A stretch of 64,000 nucleotides of DNA from Rugalucina vietnamica. Its lineage: Eukaryota; Mollusca; Bivalvia; Lucinida; Lucinidae. The notes under the pieces were generated by a model. That model worked only from the letters and a program-made list of their open reading frames with translations. It did not search any database and was not told the DNA's origin. Below are positions 20,491 to 32,275 of the stretch, one piece after another (positions within the stretch are counted from its first letter, which is position 1; each line of letters opens with the position of its first letter). The translations under genes were made by a program, and so were the position numbers. The stretch is from positions 42,577,431 through 42,641,430 of the forward strand of contig OZ024882.1 of assembly GCA_964017185.1 (NCBI GenBank), written 5' to 3'.

Positions 20491-21239
20491 AAGATGTTAC
20501 GATGGCCATTGCATCAAATAGATGTTTAAGAGATGTAGATGTTCAACAAATTTTAACCAAGAAACATACATCTTTAAAGTATATTACCTTGACCTGACAG
20601 TCACTAAGGAAAGCTGAGATGGAACAGCATAGAACCTCATATGAATACCTGACAACATAAAATGGTACCAACAAAATATATATACATGTTTAAGACTTTA
20701 TCAACATTGACATGAAGGGATGGGGTATTTTAAACCGACATCCACTATTTTCTAAATGATTACTATCACAAACGATGTCACAGGAATAGCACAGATAAAG
20801 TTTTAAAGTAATGCTTTTACAATTTTAAATAGGTTGTTGTAAAATTGGAAACGAACAGGGTATCGTGGCCTCTATTTCCTGGAAAACAGAAGGCACTACA
20901 ATAAAAAATCAAAACTACCCAAAGCCTACATGTCTAGTATACATGTTCTGATAAATAGGCCTACAATAGTATACATGTTCTGATAAATTTTTTTGAAATT
21001 TCTATGAAATTGGAGATAAAATTGGAAAAGGGACCGGTTTTCCTGGCCGCCATTTCCTGGAAAATATATTAAAAAAAACGATACTGGAATCTTACATGTC
21101 TACGGTACATGTTGAACTTGATACAATAATAATAATTTGGAATCAAAGAAAAGTATTTCTCTGAGAAAAGTGAATGCAAACATGCTTTCCTCGATATTTC
21201 CCATAGTCGGATACTTTCGCCATCTCGTGTGCACTTGTT
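20491..21239. other. No gene; short internal duplication
   Basis: A 34 bp stretch (AGTATACATGTTCTGATAAA...) occurs twice at about 20936 and 20967. Otherwise unassigned AT-rich DNA. Confidence 0.55.
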
Positions 21240-21353
21240 GCTCGCTGAAAATAGGACATTTCTCTTGTTCCAATTTGTAAGACTATTTTCTCACTATGTA
21301 AATTCTTAAAATTGCAACAAAAATGTATGGCTTTCGCTGCCAGTTTTGTAATA
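21240..21353 (+). mobile_element. Retrozyme, left half, split by a 5 kb insertion
   Basis: CTATTTTCTCACTATGTAAA, ATGGCTTTCGCTGCCAG and TTTTGTA match the part of the subfamily A unit that lies just before its hammerhead (compare 10975-11040). The hammerhead itself is found 5 kb away at 26362, so this and 26356-26470 are two halves of one copy. Confidence 0.65.
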
Positions 21354-22700
21354 GTAGGGCGGATATGTGAATGGATTGTGCACTTTTTGATAAAAGCATG
21401 AAACTTGGTACAGGGGTAGATTTATAATTATAGAAATTTTTGAGGGTCAGTGCCACGTAAAAGTTTTCCTATGACGGCCGCCATCTTGAATTTCAAAATG
21501 GCGGCTTTTTCATTAAGCGCTTATATACTCGTAGATGGATGTTAGTTTGCAGTACTGCTTTCTTTCGAAGTATTTAAAAGCCATTGTAACTATCATAAAC
21601 ATTTCAAGATATCTTATTATGTATGTAAACTCCTAAATTTTCCAAGATGGTGGCTATTTTTCAAGATGGCCGCCACTTTTATCTGCAGAAAATCAAGATG
21701 TTAACAATTCAAGGTAACAAATATAATTGAGCGCGGATCTGGTAAAAGGTGTCTTCGGGCATTCAAGTACATTTTATGCTGTTAAAATCTAAAAACCATC
21801 TAAATTTGAAATATTTGGCATGTTCTGATATTTATTTCATACAGCTTTAATATTGTAACACAATCCAAGACACATACTTTTCTTATGGTCAAACGTTATT
21901 CGTATCATGTATGTTGCCATGGCAACCATTGCACTATAAGGACTACCCTCATTTTAAAAACCAGGTACGCCCTTTTTATTGCATGTTTTATCAAACAGTT
22001 TGTGAATTCGTGCCTATTGCATAGTCTAAGCAGTAGTATAGATATTAAACTCCACGAAACACATATAATTTCGAGAATTTTAGTCTAAGCTTCTTTTAAT
22101 TACAGTGATTCAAAGACGTTAACTTCTTTAACTTCCAAACGTCATCAACAGTTTTACGACGTCATGTTTAGATTGCATCAACTGCACACCTTTCAACGTT
22201 CAAATCTTTGCTATTTGTACAGATCATCTCTTGGAATTTTCAGGAAATACTCAGAAAAACTTGGTCTTTCATATGTAATTAATATTGTAATTTTGATTTT
22301 TCTGCCATAAGACCCCTTTTATTAGATCTTGGCCCATATAGATTTAGAATTGTAAAATGTTTTTAAGTATCTAACATGTCACAAACACAAGTTCAATGTG
22401 ATTTATAATTGGTAAATTGAATTTAACTGATAAAATTTCGCATTCAAAATGGCTACCAAAGAAGTGAAGTACATACGTATGTTTTCATTTTGACAATTTT
22501 TCAGAGTTTTGTTTTTCAGATGATTTTTCTTAATACTTGTGTATGTGTATTTCTGTATCAGCTTATAACAATCACATTCTAAATAATACATTCAAGTGTG
22601 GTATCCAAGATGGCCGCCAAATTGAAACGCCCTAAATCTGAAATGTGCCATTCACAATATTTGCTATCAAACAATTTAAATGCTATGTATTTGAAATCTG

Positions 22701-22838
22701 CCACAGATAAGTCAGTCATACCAGGAACTCCTTAAATGTGGATGGAAAAAGGGCTGCAAGCAGAATTGTACTTGTCAGAAAGCGGGTCTGAGATGTACTG
22801 GACTTTGTTTCTGTCGTGGGGACTGTAGGAGAGATTGA
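22701..22838 (+). pseudogene. Cysteine-rich CXC-like domain relic
   Basis: A 45-codon frame reads SYQELLKCGWKKGCKQNC, TCQKAGLRCTGLCFCRGDC and stops at 22836-22838. The spacing C-x5-C-x3-C-x-C-x6-C-x3-C-x-C-x3-C with CxKxGLxC resembles the CXC (tesmin/TSO1-like) cysteine motif found at the C terminus of several uncharacterised invertebrate, often transposon-borne, proteins. An in-frame stop lies just upstream, so only the terminal domain is kept. It sits in the left arm of the foldback element, 35 bp before a PLE insertion, and has no inverted counterpart in the right arm, so it may be cargo or a remnant of the autonomous parent. Confidence 0.5.
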
Positions 22839-22872
22839 ATTGTGATCTATATAGCGTGACAGAGCACTGGAA

Positions 22873-23830
22873 AGGTGCAAGTAGGCAATGATCAGAAAAT
22901 GGCACAATCAGAAAGAAATTCCCACTCCATAAATCGAGTGTCATGACACTTTGGTACTTATACCACGAAAATATATAGTAAGTCGAGTGAGCAGCTATTC
23001 CCCAGTAGGCGGCCAGTCAGTTACCTAGACTGAACTTAAATATAAAAACGTACATAAGGCTCAAACAGCACAAAAATTCGACTCCAAAAACACAAAATAA
23101 TTTGAACAACAACAGACGTATCGCCTTGGAACGATCAGTAATATAAAATTACTGGGGGGGGGGGGGCTTTAACCGGTTTTACAGGGCCCTAACCTCACCC
23201 TCATCTTCTGCAGTGGTTCACAACATTTAATCAGTTGTTCGGTCCTCGTGGTGAATCTCTAACTAGTCAATAAATCATCAAGGACAAACGAATAAATCAT
23301 GATAAGCACCTTGATGAATCAAAAACGAGGACTCAACAGATTCAGTAAGCTGCCCGACGATGGAGATCGCTGGGCGCCGAATAACTTACTGAAACCTGGA
23401 GCAAAAGAAAAGCACCAGTTGAACCTCGGTGGGCCAAGCAACAGACAAGAAGCTCCGGCCCCAACCAACTAAAATGAAAAGCTTTATGTCGGGGCCATCA
23501 TAGAGTCTGACGCCCGACCCACCGGTGTGTAATTTAAGAAGGCAGCATAGTTATCAACCATGATTGGGTTAAAAACTAAGCATGCAGACTGTCGCCTAAC
23601 ATTCAAGTTATAACCTATATGTCTGTAAAGAAAGGAAAAGTCATTCCTTCCCATAAGATTCTTAAATTTGTAAACCAAGTCACCATAAAATTCTGGTTCC
23701 GAAAGGCCCTCATGTAAAAGCGTCTTTAGGCCAACATTAAATTTGGAAATCAACTCATAGTGTCTGCGATAAAATTTAGAAAATGTTTCTCGAAGTTTAT
23801 ATTCCTTGCTGCAATTTCATTGATAGCCTG
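22873..23830 (-). mobile_element. 5'-truncated PLE copy with RT C-terminus
   Basis: 3' terminus AAAGGTGCAAGTAGGCAATG at 22873, full tail through the CTGCCCGACGATGGAGATC block, then the coding end (23484-23815). The 5' truncation falls at about 23830, within the ORF. It lies in the left arm of the foldback element and explains part of the arm length asymmetry. An 11-G run at about 23154-23166 interrupts the tail. Confidence 0.85.
23484..23815 (-). pseudogene. Penelope-like RT ORF, C-terminal part
   Basis: Minus-strand frame reading LRETFSKFYRRHYELISKFN, GLKTLLHEGLSEPEF, LVYKFKNLMGRNDFSF, YNLNVRRQSACLVFNPIMVD and CTPVGRASDSMMAPT-like ending (one C to Y change). It has no internal stop, in contrast to the copy at 5474-5848, but lacks about 10 residues after NDFSF. 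Same protein family and same natural stop, truncated at the N-terminal side by incomplete reverse transcription. Confidence 0.75.
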
Positions 23831-25849
23831 TTTGTTGCTTCTATTACAAGATCCAGTAAAGTTTTGAACAGGCAGTGTTTATTTAATTTATTAACCATGT
23901 ACACGTGCGTTCAGTTATTAATATACCCCATTCGATGTTCAGAAATAAATTGACAGCTCTTCTTGTTTTTGAACAATCATCACTGGCAAGAAATGGACAA
24001 CTGGAGGAATTTGTTAATATATGAGCGTAAATATTTACTCTGTATATAAAACTTCCAGATCTTGTGATGTTGTATGCCTAAAGTGATTACATAATATATA
24101 AAACCAAATTTTTAACAAAAAAAAATGATTTTCGAGTTTCAAAGATTCCACAAGGAACCATGAATAATGGTTTGTAATTTTGCTTATAATTTATGCAAGA
24201 GTTATCATTTTTCTACTAAGGCTGAAAATTTGGTGTCTTTATGAGCACTATTTACAAAGTTACACCCTGATTTTCATTCAATGTGCATTTTAGAATTTCA
24301 TGGTAAAGCGGTTGTTACAATAAATAAAAGTAAGTATGTCAGTGTTACTTTGCAAGAAAATTAATATTCCACAAGGACGGCTGTACGCAGAAAGCGTGCT
24401 AGTGGATTCCTTCTTCAGGTAAGCATGTCTTAAAGCACCATGGAGACACCTCTGGCTTTATATCCTTAAACGTGCCAAAACGTGGGTTTGAATGTCATCA
24501 CACAGTTTCTTGATTTGTTTTCTTGACACAGAATAACATAGGGGGCTGGAACTTTCACAGAGCTCTTCAATGTCAGGCTATCACACATAGCTCATCTTAA
24601 TGACATTTCAAACCTCTTGTATAGATTGTAAGCCAAGGGAATCACTAGGACATTCAAACACAGACGTTTCTCTAATATAAAAAAATGTGTTTTGCAGTTT
24701 TAGAATTAATACAAATAACACTGCCTTGCATATATACTAATTCTTTTCGTATCCTTTTTTGGCATAATAAACCCTATAGAAGAGGTTTGAAAGATCAAGA
24801 ATAGGAGATATGATACATTGCCTAACAATAAATTAAGCCCACTATGGTATTCAATGCGGAAGAACAAATAATGGAACTGTATAATGAAATGCCAACTGAC
24901 GTTTTGGCAGAATACAAAGCCAAGTGTGAATCCACAGTGCTTTAAGGCATGCTTACCTCATTAAGGAACCCAACAATGAATATTTCTTCTTACAAGCGTC
25001 CTAGTGGAATATAAGTTTTCTTGCAAAGTAACAGTCGCGTGCTTAGTTTTATATTGCAACAACCGCTTTACCATGAAATTCATAAATGCACATCGATTGA
25101 AAATCAGGGTGTAACGTTGTAAAGAGTGCTCATAAAGACACCAGATTTTCAGCCTTAGTACAAAAATGGTTATTCCTACATAAATTAAAAACAACATCAC
25201 AAACCATTAACTATGGTTCCTTGTGGAATCTTTGAAACTCGAAAGTCAGCGATTTTTCTTAAAAATTTGATTCCATATATTATGTTATCAATTTAGGCAT
25301 ACGACATAACAAGATCTGGAAGTTTTATATACAGAGTAAATATTAACACTCACACTTCACAAAATATATGAACAAATTCATCCAGTTGTCCATGTCGTGC
25401 CAGTGACGATTGTTAAAAAACAAGAAGAGTGGTCAATTTATTTCTGAATATCGAAGGGGTATATTAAAACTGGACGCACCTGAACTACTTCTCTTCACTG
25501 TCAGCCATCCTGAATGTCATGCTGAAATACATTATAAATCTGAAATCATACAGACAAGTTAGATTCTGGTAAAAACAGAAAATACCTTATTCACAAGAAG
25601 TAAATTCCATCCAGTTTCAAAATCTTAAAGTGTCCATATATAATATTTCACTCTTAAGATGCTAATTATGGTGGTCATTTAGAAACTTAGCCTTATTCTT
25701 GACATTTTTAATCTTGAATTTGAGTTTAAGGTATTTGAGTGTAAGTAAAATTAAATGAAGAGACAGATTTTCGGTAATCACTTTTTAGCCTATTAATAAA
25801 GAATCTAAAAATAGACGGCAATTTCTGACAGAACATTTTTTTGCATGGC

Positions 25850-25905
25850 AATGTTTTTTTATTTTTTTTTATTTTTATTTTTATTTTATTTTATTTTTTT
25901 TTTTG
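25850..25905. repeat. T-rich low-complexity tract
   Basis: TTTTA/TTTTTA repeats in the right arm of the foldback element; absent from the left arm. Confidence 0.9.
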
Positions 25906-26355
25906 ACTACATGAATCTTGAATTTATGACTCTACAGACGCCTGTTAGCATTTTAAATATTTTTTTTATTATTTGTTTATATTATATGCATCATGTTTTC
26001 ATCAAACTGACTTGGTTTTCGTAAATAAATGGCGGCCATCTTTGAAAATGGTCGCCATCTTGGACTGTTTAGCATTTTTTTATGTACAGTGAGATAGCTT
26101 ATTATGTTTTGTTAATGTAACTTTGTTTTTTAACGCTTTTAAGGAAAGCAGCACAGCAAATTGATACCATATGTATTGGCTTAATATGCAAGATGCGGCC
26201 ATTTTGAAATTCAAGATGGCCGCCATCACAGGCCAAATTTTACGTGGCACTGACCCTCAATTTTTTTTATAATTATAAATCTACCTCTGTGCAAAGTTTC
26301 ATGCTTTTATCAAAATGTACACGATCCCTCAAAAATTGTTACATATACGCCCTGC

Positions 26356-26470
26356 TATAAAGGGTCACTGATGAAGGTTCATTACTCGAAATTGCACAAT
26401 ATGGCCCATCTTCTCGCTTTGAATGTTAAATGCTTCCAAAGGATCTAACAATTAGTTTTGTTTATTCAAC
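26356..26470 (+). mobile_element. Retrozyme, right half
   Basis: Continues the unit broken at 21353: AAAGGGTCACTGATGA, then GGCCCATCTTCTCGCTTTGA, AATGCTTCCAAAGGATC. The two halves together have the order of the 10.7-11.1 kb unit. Confidence 0.65.
26362..26407 (+). ncRNA. Hammerhead ribozyme, subfamily A
   Basis: GGGTCA, CTGATGA, stem II AGGT-TCATT-ACTC (first pair A-C lost), GAAA, stem III ATTGCACAAT (one change from the palindrome), A, TGGCCC. Core intact; stem I pairs fully (one G-U). Weak stem II may lower activity. Confidence 0.7.
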
Positions 26471-26664
26471 GGCTATATTCATTTGGTAAATGTGGTAAAG
26501 ACTTTCCTCGCAGCTCCAAAAATAATGGGCCGATTTCAACCTGGAAGTAGCTCAAACAAAGGCTCTTATGCACATCGCCAATTTCACTATTCCTTCTATG
26601 TGCAACATATTCAACAGTCTTTCAAAATCATGCTGAATGTCTATGTAGTAAAACTGGCGTTTAC

Positions 26665-26740
26665 AGGGGTGTACCTATGTTTCACATTTATGGTAAGAAA
26701 ATAGAATGTGAGTACCCGTTAGCGCCGGTTTAAATAAAAT
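26665..26740 (-). repeat. Hairpin repeat fragment
   Basis: CAGGGGTGTACCTATG flank and GAGTACCCGTTAGCGCCGGT half-palindrome; the second half is missing. Confidence 0.6.
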
Positions 26741-26761
26741 TGAACACATTTCATTGCATAA

Positions 26762-26885
26762 AGGTAAACGTAGGCAAAGATCAGGAAATGGCGCAATCAG
26801 AAAGAAATTCCCACTCTATAAACCGAGGTGGGAAACATCTAAATTAACGGTCAGTTAGTTATACTTGTACTAAGAAAACATAAGA
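26762..26885 (-). mobile_element. PLE tail fragment
   Basis: Terminus AAGGTAAACGTAGGCAAAGA, then AATCAGAAAGAAATTCCCAC; ends after ACTAAGAAAACATAAG, about 120 bp. Confidence 0.75.
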
Positions 26886-27679
26886 AGACACAAATTATAA
26901 AAATATTGTGAACTTTTCTTCCTTATCTCAACAAACCAATTCTAATGGTACAGTGATAAAACTGAATATTTGTATTAAACAAACATACTGACTTAATTAA
27001 AGTTTTTGTAGGACATGAGCGGTGGAGGCTGTTCCAAGCAGATGAAGATGTGAATTTTCTGAAAAATTACAGTACAAATAAATCAGGTTTACCTATAAAT
27101 TCGCATTTGCGCTGATTCTTACATTTCAGACTATTATGTGTATTTGTTTCGGAAGAAAAGCAAAATTGTCGATTTATAGACTTCCTGCGTTGCTCTGTTA
27201 TATAATGAGGTTGTCAATCGTCATTTACTCGGTACAATAAAAGCAAATCATGGTGGCTTTCCAGGAAATTACAGGATAAACTTGTCTGGCAATTGTCATT
27301 CTGTCTGATGTAAACATTTCCACCCACTGTTTTGATAACAAACCGGGAACATCGTTATACGTATAGCTGCTTCGAAACCTCATGGTGAATTGAATCAAAA
27401 ATAAAACGGACATTTTCACGACATGCCCTTGTATGCACTAGAAATGCATGTTTTTGCGCTATCTAAACTAGTGCATAGTTCGTCCAAACTCGAGCACCAT
27501 TAAAATGATCATCTGCAATTCTATATTTGTGCTGGGTGTAATCACATTCCACCGGTTAATAGCTCACAATCGTTTTGAAAAAAAAACTGCATATTGAAGG
27601 AAACCATAAGCAGCCTTAAGAAACGCAGCATTTTAAAGATTCAAAGGAAACGCGATCATGAAGAATAAAAACAAAAACA
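26886..27679. other. No gene recognised
   Basis: AT-rich DNA, no clear repeat or coding signal. Confidence 0.5.
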
Positions 27680-27850
27680 TAAATCCTTTGAGAGCAGTGA
27701 ACATATTAATGAGAAAGGGTTGGTTCATATCTCTGTTTTGCTACTCAAGCCTCTGTTTCGGCTACTCAAGCCTCATCAGCGACTCTTTGGAATAATTATT
27801 ATCAACATGAAGCCAAAGAGTAGTACTATAAATTTGCACCTCTCAAGAGG
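27680..27850 (-). mobile_element. Retrozyme fragment with duplicated hammerhead segment
   Basis: Minus strand: CTCTTTGGCTTCATGTTG, then the ribozyme region, then CCCTTTCTCATTAATATG and TTCACTGCTCTCAAAGGATT as in the other copies. Confidence 0.65.
27719..27787 (-). ncRNA. Hammerhead ribozyme with 23 bp internal duplication
   Basis: Minus strand: CGCTGATGA, stem II GGCT-TGAGT-AGCC, CGAAACAGAG, then a repeat GGCTTGAGTAGCAAAACAGA, then GATATGAACC. The first stem II and core are perfect, but the duplicated stem II-core block separates the core from stem III/stem I 3' strand, so folding is uncertain. Confidence 0.55.
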
Positions 27851-28039
27851 ACTCAGGATGCAACCCTGGCTCACTCCCATAATTGCATGATACCTGCTCT
27901 CATCGTTGTGTTCCCAAATCTTAAGGTTTATCATTATCTAAGATTTGCCATGTGAATTGGCTCGAGAGCATCCCAGGCATTATACTTTTACCGTAAAAAC
28001 GTTTAACAGAAGTATTATATTCATTTCCTGATTAAATAA

Positions 28040-29280
<1,241 letters not shown>

Positions 29281-29351
29281 TTGCATCAACTGAAGTACAC
29301 AGTGTATTACACCCCTTCTGTGATATGTCGATTACATTTCATTTTATATTA

Positions 29352-29425
29352 GCTCACCTGAGCCGTAGGCTAATACGTGAGCTTATAAGATAGGCAGGCG
29401 CAGCGTCCGTCCAACCTTCGTTCGT
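29352..29425 (+). repeat. AGCTCACCTGAG dispersed repeat, terminal fragment
   Basis: TTAGCTCACCTGAGCCGTAG, then GTGAGCTTATAAG and GCAGCGTCCGTCC. This end and its internal GACGGACG-rich part (53870-54042 plus 56312-56356) are typical of a repeat widespread in bivalve genomes. Confidence 0.6.
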
Positions 29426-29489
29426 GCGTCTGTCATTTTCTAACGAATTCCCCTCTGAAGGCCAATTGCTTCCATATTATACATACATG

Positions 29490-29650
29490 TATACACGCTC
29501 GCATATGCAAGAATTCAATCAATCAATTCTGATAAGATTAATACGCTCGTTGGAATAGATATCGACGCATTGCTGTTGACAGATGAACTGACCTAGTTTT
29601 TTCCATTTAGACAAAGCCGTGCACAATGGCGTCAAAAAGTATCAAGCTTA
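29490..29650 (+). repeat. Dispersed repeat D2, fragment
   Basis: CGCTCGCATATGCAAG, CAATCAATTCTGATAAGATT, GACGCATTGCTGTTGACAGA: matches 34175-34290 and 59555-59660. Confidence 0.6.
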
Positions 29651-29719
29651 TTTAAGTCGAATCTGTTCACTCATTTAACCGTAATTCTTATTATTTAAAT
29701 GCTTGTTAATGAGGTTTTT

Positions 29720-30522
29720 TGATTTTTTTTTGAAGCTGCGCCTTTGGACAAAACTTGAGATGTATGGTCTATGCCCATATTGCAAAACGACAATTGTGAA
29801 TTATTCTTATTATAATCTTTAGTATTTGGTAGATTTCTTAGAGCAAATCGAATGTTCTGAGGTTATAAGGCACTGTAGTATGATGACGGTGCCTTGAAAA
29901 TTTCTCCATAAGTGTCTGCAGTCATGCTGGTAAGGTCTGATTACTCTAAGAATTTCTAGGGAATTTGGCTTAGTGATCTTCACGAGACTATTTCGGCCTT
30001 GTCACGGATGAAACTAATTTAACCAAGTCGTACACTTAACCTACAGACGAAGGCTAGGATATTGAAGTTTCGTACTTTGGATAATTAGATATAGCACTTT
30101 ACGTGAGTCGTAAACAAAGACGCTACGCTGATCAGCTATGCAGTTGCCACATTGTTGGTCTGCATCAGACGTATTACTTTTGAATACGTACCAATAAATT
30201 TGAATTTGTCAACAACAGGGTATCTCATTAAACGACTCTATCTGTTTCAGGCCAAAAATGTCGCCTAACAATCTTTCACACGCCACTGGTTATAGTAATT
30301 ATTTAACTATGCATACCGGGTGCAGGAATTGATACAATTCAAATTCAAACCCTTGGTCGCTATGCGGGAAAAAAACATCGCAATACATTACAAAACCAGG
30401 AGAAAATTGGTCCTGTGGCGCACCTAAGAGATTACCTAATCATAAGCCCATTATGAGCCTATAACAGATAATGGCGTCTCCAAGTGACTTGCTTGGACCT
30501 TAGGGACATGGTAGGAATAATT
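29720..30522 (+). repeat. Dispersed repeat D1, copy 1
   Basis: About 0.8 kb similar to 36640-40140 (after removal of two insertions) and in part to 61985-62235. Shared blocks: CTATGCCCATATTGCAAAAC, GCAGTCATGCTGGTAAGGTC, TTCACGAGAC, CTATGCGGGAAAAAAAC, ATAAGCCCATTAT, AGGGACATGGTAGGAATAAT. It serves as the empty-site reference for the PLE tail at 37253 and the LTR element at 37633. Confidence 0.85.
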
Positions 30523-30585
30523 TATAAATAAAATATAAAGGTTTGATCCTTTGGAAACAGTAAAAATATTTAAAGGGAGAGATTT

Positions 30586-30631
30586 GGACTATATTGCGCA
30601 ATTTCGGGTAATGAACCCTCATCAGTAGCCC
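30586..30631 (-). ncRNA. Hammerhead ribozyme, best-preserved copy, subfamily A
   Basis: Minus strand: GGGCTA (stem I), CTGATGA, stem II GGGT-TCATT-ACCC, CGAAA start, stem III palindrome ATTGCGCAAT (30593-30602), A, TAGTCC (stem I, six pairs, one G-U). All conserved positions are met. Stem III is self-complementary, so a single molecule can form only a tiny hairpin while two molecules pair perfectly, as in known dimeric hammerheads. Confidence 0.85.
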
Positions 30632-30668
30632 TTTTAAAACCGGCAACGAAAACAAGACTGTAATTTCG

Positions 30669-30697
30669 AAAAAAAGGTACAAGTAGGCAAAGATCGA
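30669..30697 (-). repeat. Ultra-short PLE terminal insert
   Basis: AAAAGGTACAAGTAGGCAAA followed by GATC is the extreme PLE 3' terminus, only about 25 bp, lying within the retrozyme where the 10.98 kb copy reads straight through. Confidence 0.7.
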
Positions 30698-30869
30698 GAA
30701 TTTTTCGTGAGAAGTCTCAACCAAAGACATATTCCTAAACGGGGTCAAATAAGTGACTTCTAGTTGTTGCTACAAAAGTCTTCTTATTTAAAATAAAACA
30801 CTGCAGTTTGCAAGTCAGAGAGTTATTTCCCTTTCGGTCCTCTGAGATAAGCGAGGATATTTTGAAAGA

Positions 30870-31125
30870 CAAAATCAGAAAACTATTATCGGTTTAGATT
30901 CATTTCCTAACCATTCATGTATATTTGACCTCATTTGGATAATTCTAGTCTTATATCCACTACCCTGGTGAAAGCTGCAAAATTATAGTTATTCTCCTAG
31001 GCTTTTTTTGCCAAATCTAAAGGGTCACTGACAAAGCTTAAGTAGCCAAAACCGCGGTATGGCCAATCCCCTTTCTCATTAATATGCTCACTGTTCTTGA
31101 AGGATTTCAGTTTTATTTTTATTTT
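30870..31125 (+). mobile_element. Retrozyme copy, subfamily B, upstream of hairpin repeat
   Basis: CTATTATCGGTTTAGATTCA, CACTACCCTGGTGAAAGC, hammerhead relic (31022-31064), then TTCAGTTTTATTTTTATTTT and directly the hairpin family. The same junction occurs at 56360-56640. Confidence 0.65.
31022..31064 (+). ncRNA. Hammerhead ribozyme relic, subfamily B
   Basis: GGGTCA, CTGACAA (two changes from CTGATGA), stem II GCTTAAGTAGC-like, CCAAAA instead of CGAAA, stem III ACCGCGGT, A, TGGCC. Core damaged; stems kept. Confidence 0.5.
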
Positions 31126-31129
31126 AAGC

Positions 31130-31225
31130 AGAATAGACCATTGTGTTGGAGAGATACATGTAAGTCCAAAAAACTATCTCTACAAATTTAAACAAGAAAA
31201 AAAAACAACAAAAAAACAAAAAAAA

Positions 31226-31270
<45 letters not shown>

Positions 31271-32275
31271 AACAACAAAAAACAATATAGTCGTTAGAAA
31301 AATTGCATTTTAAAATCTACTTTGAAAGCCAATTAAAAAGTATACCGCGTCATTTTTTAAAAGTTAAATTTATATAATGTTGCACTTGAAATTGTTCCTC
31401 AATAAGAAAAACTAGTGGTGTAAAAGATTTTAAAAAATGTGAAATACATTTACATATAAATGTGAAATACTACTAAATCATCAATTCTAAGATGGCCCTA
31501 GTGGCCAACATTTTATTATTGCCAGATGACATTATAAAAATTTGCCAATTTGAATGCAGTATACAGAGCTTTTTTCAGCTGTAAAATTTGAAATTTTAAA
31601 TCATTGGAAAATCTGGATATTTCTACTATGCTTGCTCAAAACATTGTTGTGGGTACATGTAATAAGTACCCACAGCCTATCTTTTGGATCAAAAATAAGA
31701 CAAAAATATGTATACCCTGTAAACCCCAGTTTTACTATATAAAAATGGGTTATGAGGCGGTATACATAACATGGGAATGTTATCGTGATGTGCCATTTCT
31801 TCGAAATACTGCTAACACTACCATAACATTTTGACATAGACGACAGGCGGAAAATATATACTCTTAATCAATATTGTTGTAATCATATTTCAAGAGGAGA
31901 ACATAATATTTTTAATGTCGTTATAACAACAATTTGTCTCAGCAACCCATCAATTATGTCACCATTTTGGCATCATGATGAGCAGTAATTTCCACTATCA
32001 GATCCGGGTTTGCTGAAGATGTTATCGAATGAATTGAATTTATGACCAATTTGACCGTTACTTTATTGCAAATTATTAATGCCATGTCTGTAGGACTGAA
32101 ATGGATAACACATCATTCGTATTATAGGTGTACTTCTGAAAGCTTGCTCAGTGTACTAGGTTATCTCAAAATCTGTTTCTATTTGACTAGTATGCGAACC
32201 ACGAAGTCAACCATTACTCTACCTTGCTCCCGTTTTGTTGTAACAGGTTTTAAATGTTATTACACACATTTCCGG
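31130..32275 (+). repeat. Hairpin-family repeat, longest uninterrupted copy
   Basis: Blocks in order: GTGTTGGAGAGATA (31145), an A-rich tract (31193-31285), AAGTATACCGCGTCATTTTT, the collapsed hairpin (31643-31683), GTATACCCTGTAAACCCCAG, TAACACTACCATAACATTTT, ATCAATTATGTCACCATTTT, GATCCGGGTTTGC and TTTGACCGTTACTTTATTGC. It gives the empty-site reference for the MULE at 57165 and the TIR element at 46339. No coding frame is conserved between copies. Confidence 0.8.

Larger units (their letters stand above)
21354..26355. mobile_element. 5.0 kb foldback DNA element flanked by TA
   Basis: Ends match as inverted repeats: GTAGGCGG-like terminus (GTAGGGCGGATATGT) at 21354 and, complemented, GCAGGGCGTATATGT at 26355, each beside TA. 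Arm similarity is long: the AGCATGAAACTT, TTATAATTATA, GGGTCAGTGCCACGTAAAA and CAAGATGGCGGC blocks recur inverted; so do 24128-24436 versus 24943-25262 (CACAAGGAACCAT, CATGGTAAAGCGGTTGTTA, TTACTTTGCAAGAAAA). The unpaired middle is about 24485-24895. The left arm is longer because of the PLE insertion at 22873-23830 and unmatched DNA around 21900-22860. No intact transposase. Confidence 0.7.
30523..30780 (-). mobile_element. Retrozyme copy, subfamily A
   Basis: Minus strand: GACCCCGTTTAGGAATATGT, a tiny PLE-end insert (30669-30697), TCGAAATTACAGTC, TTTCGTTGCCGGTTTTAAAA, hammerhead (30586-30631), then TTTTTACTGTTTCCAAAGGA and AACCTTTATATTTTATTT ending where repeat D1 breaks off at 30522. In the D1 copy at 40140 the target is uninterrupted. 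Confidence 0.7.

Noticed and set aside
22955..23430. Hammerhead in the PLE tail (TTGATGAATCAAAA)
   Set aside because: Resembles the CTGATGA core, but no GAAA block or stems at the right spacing.
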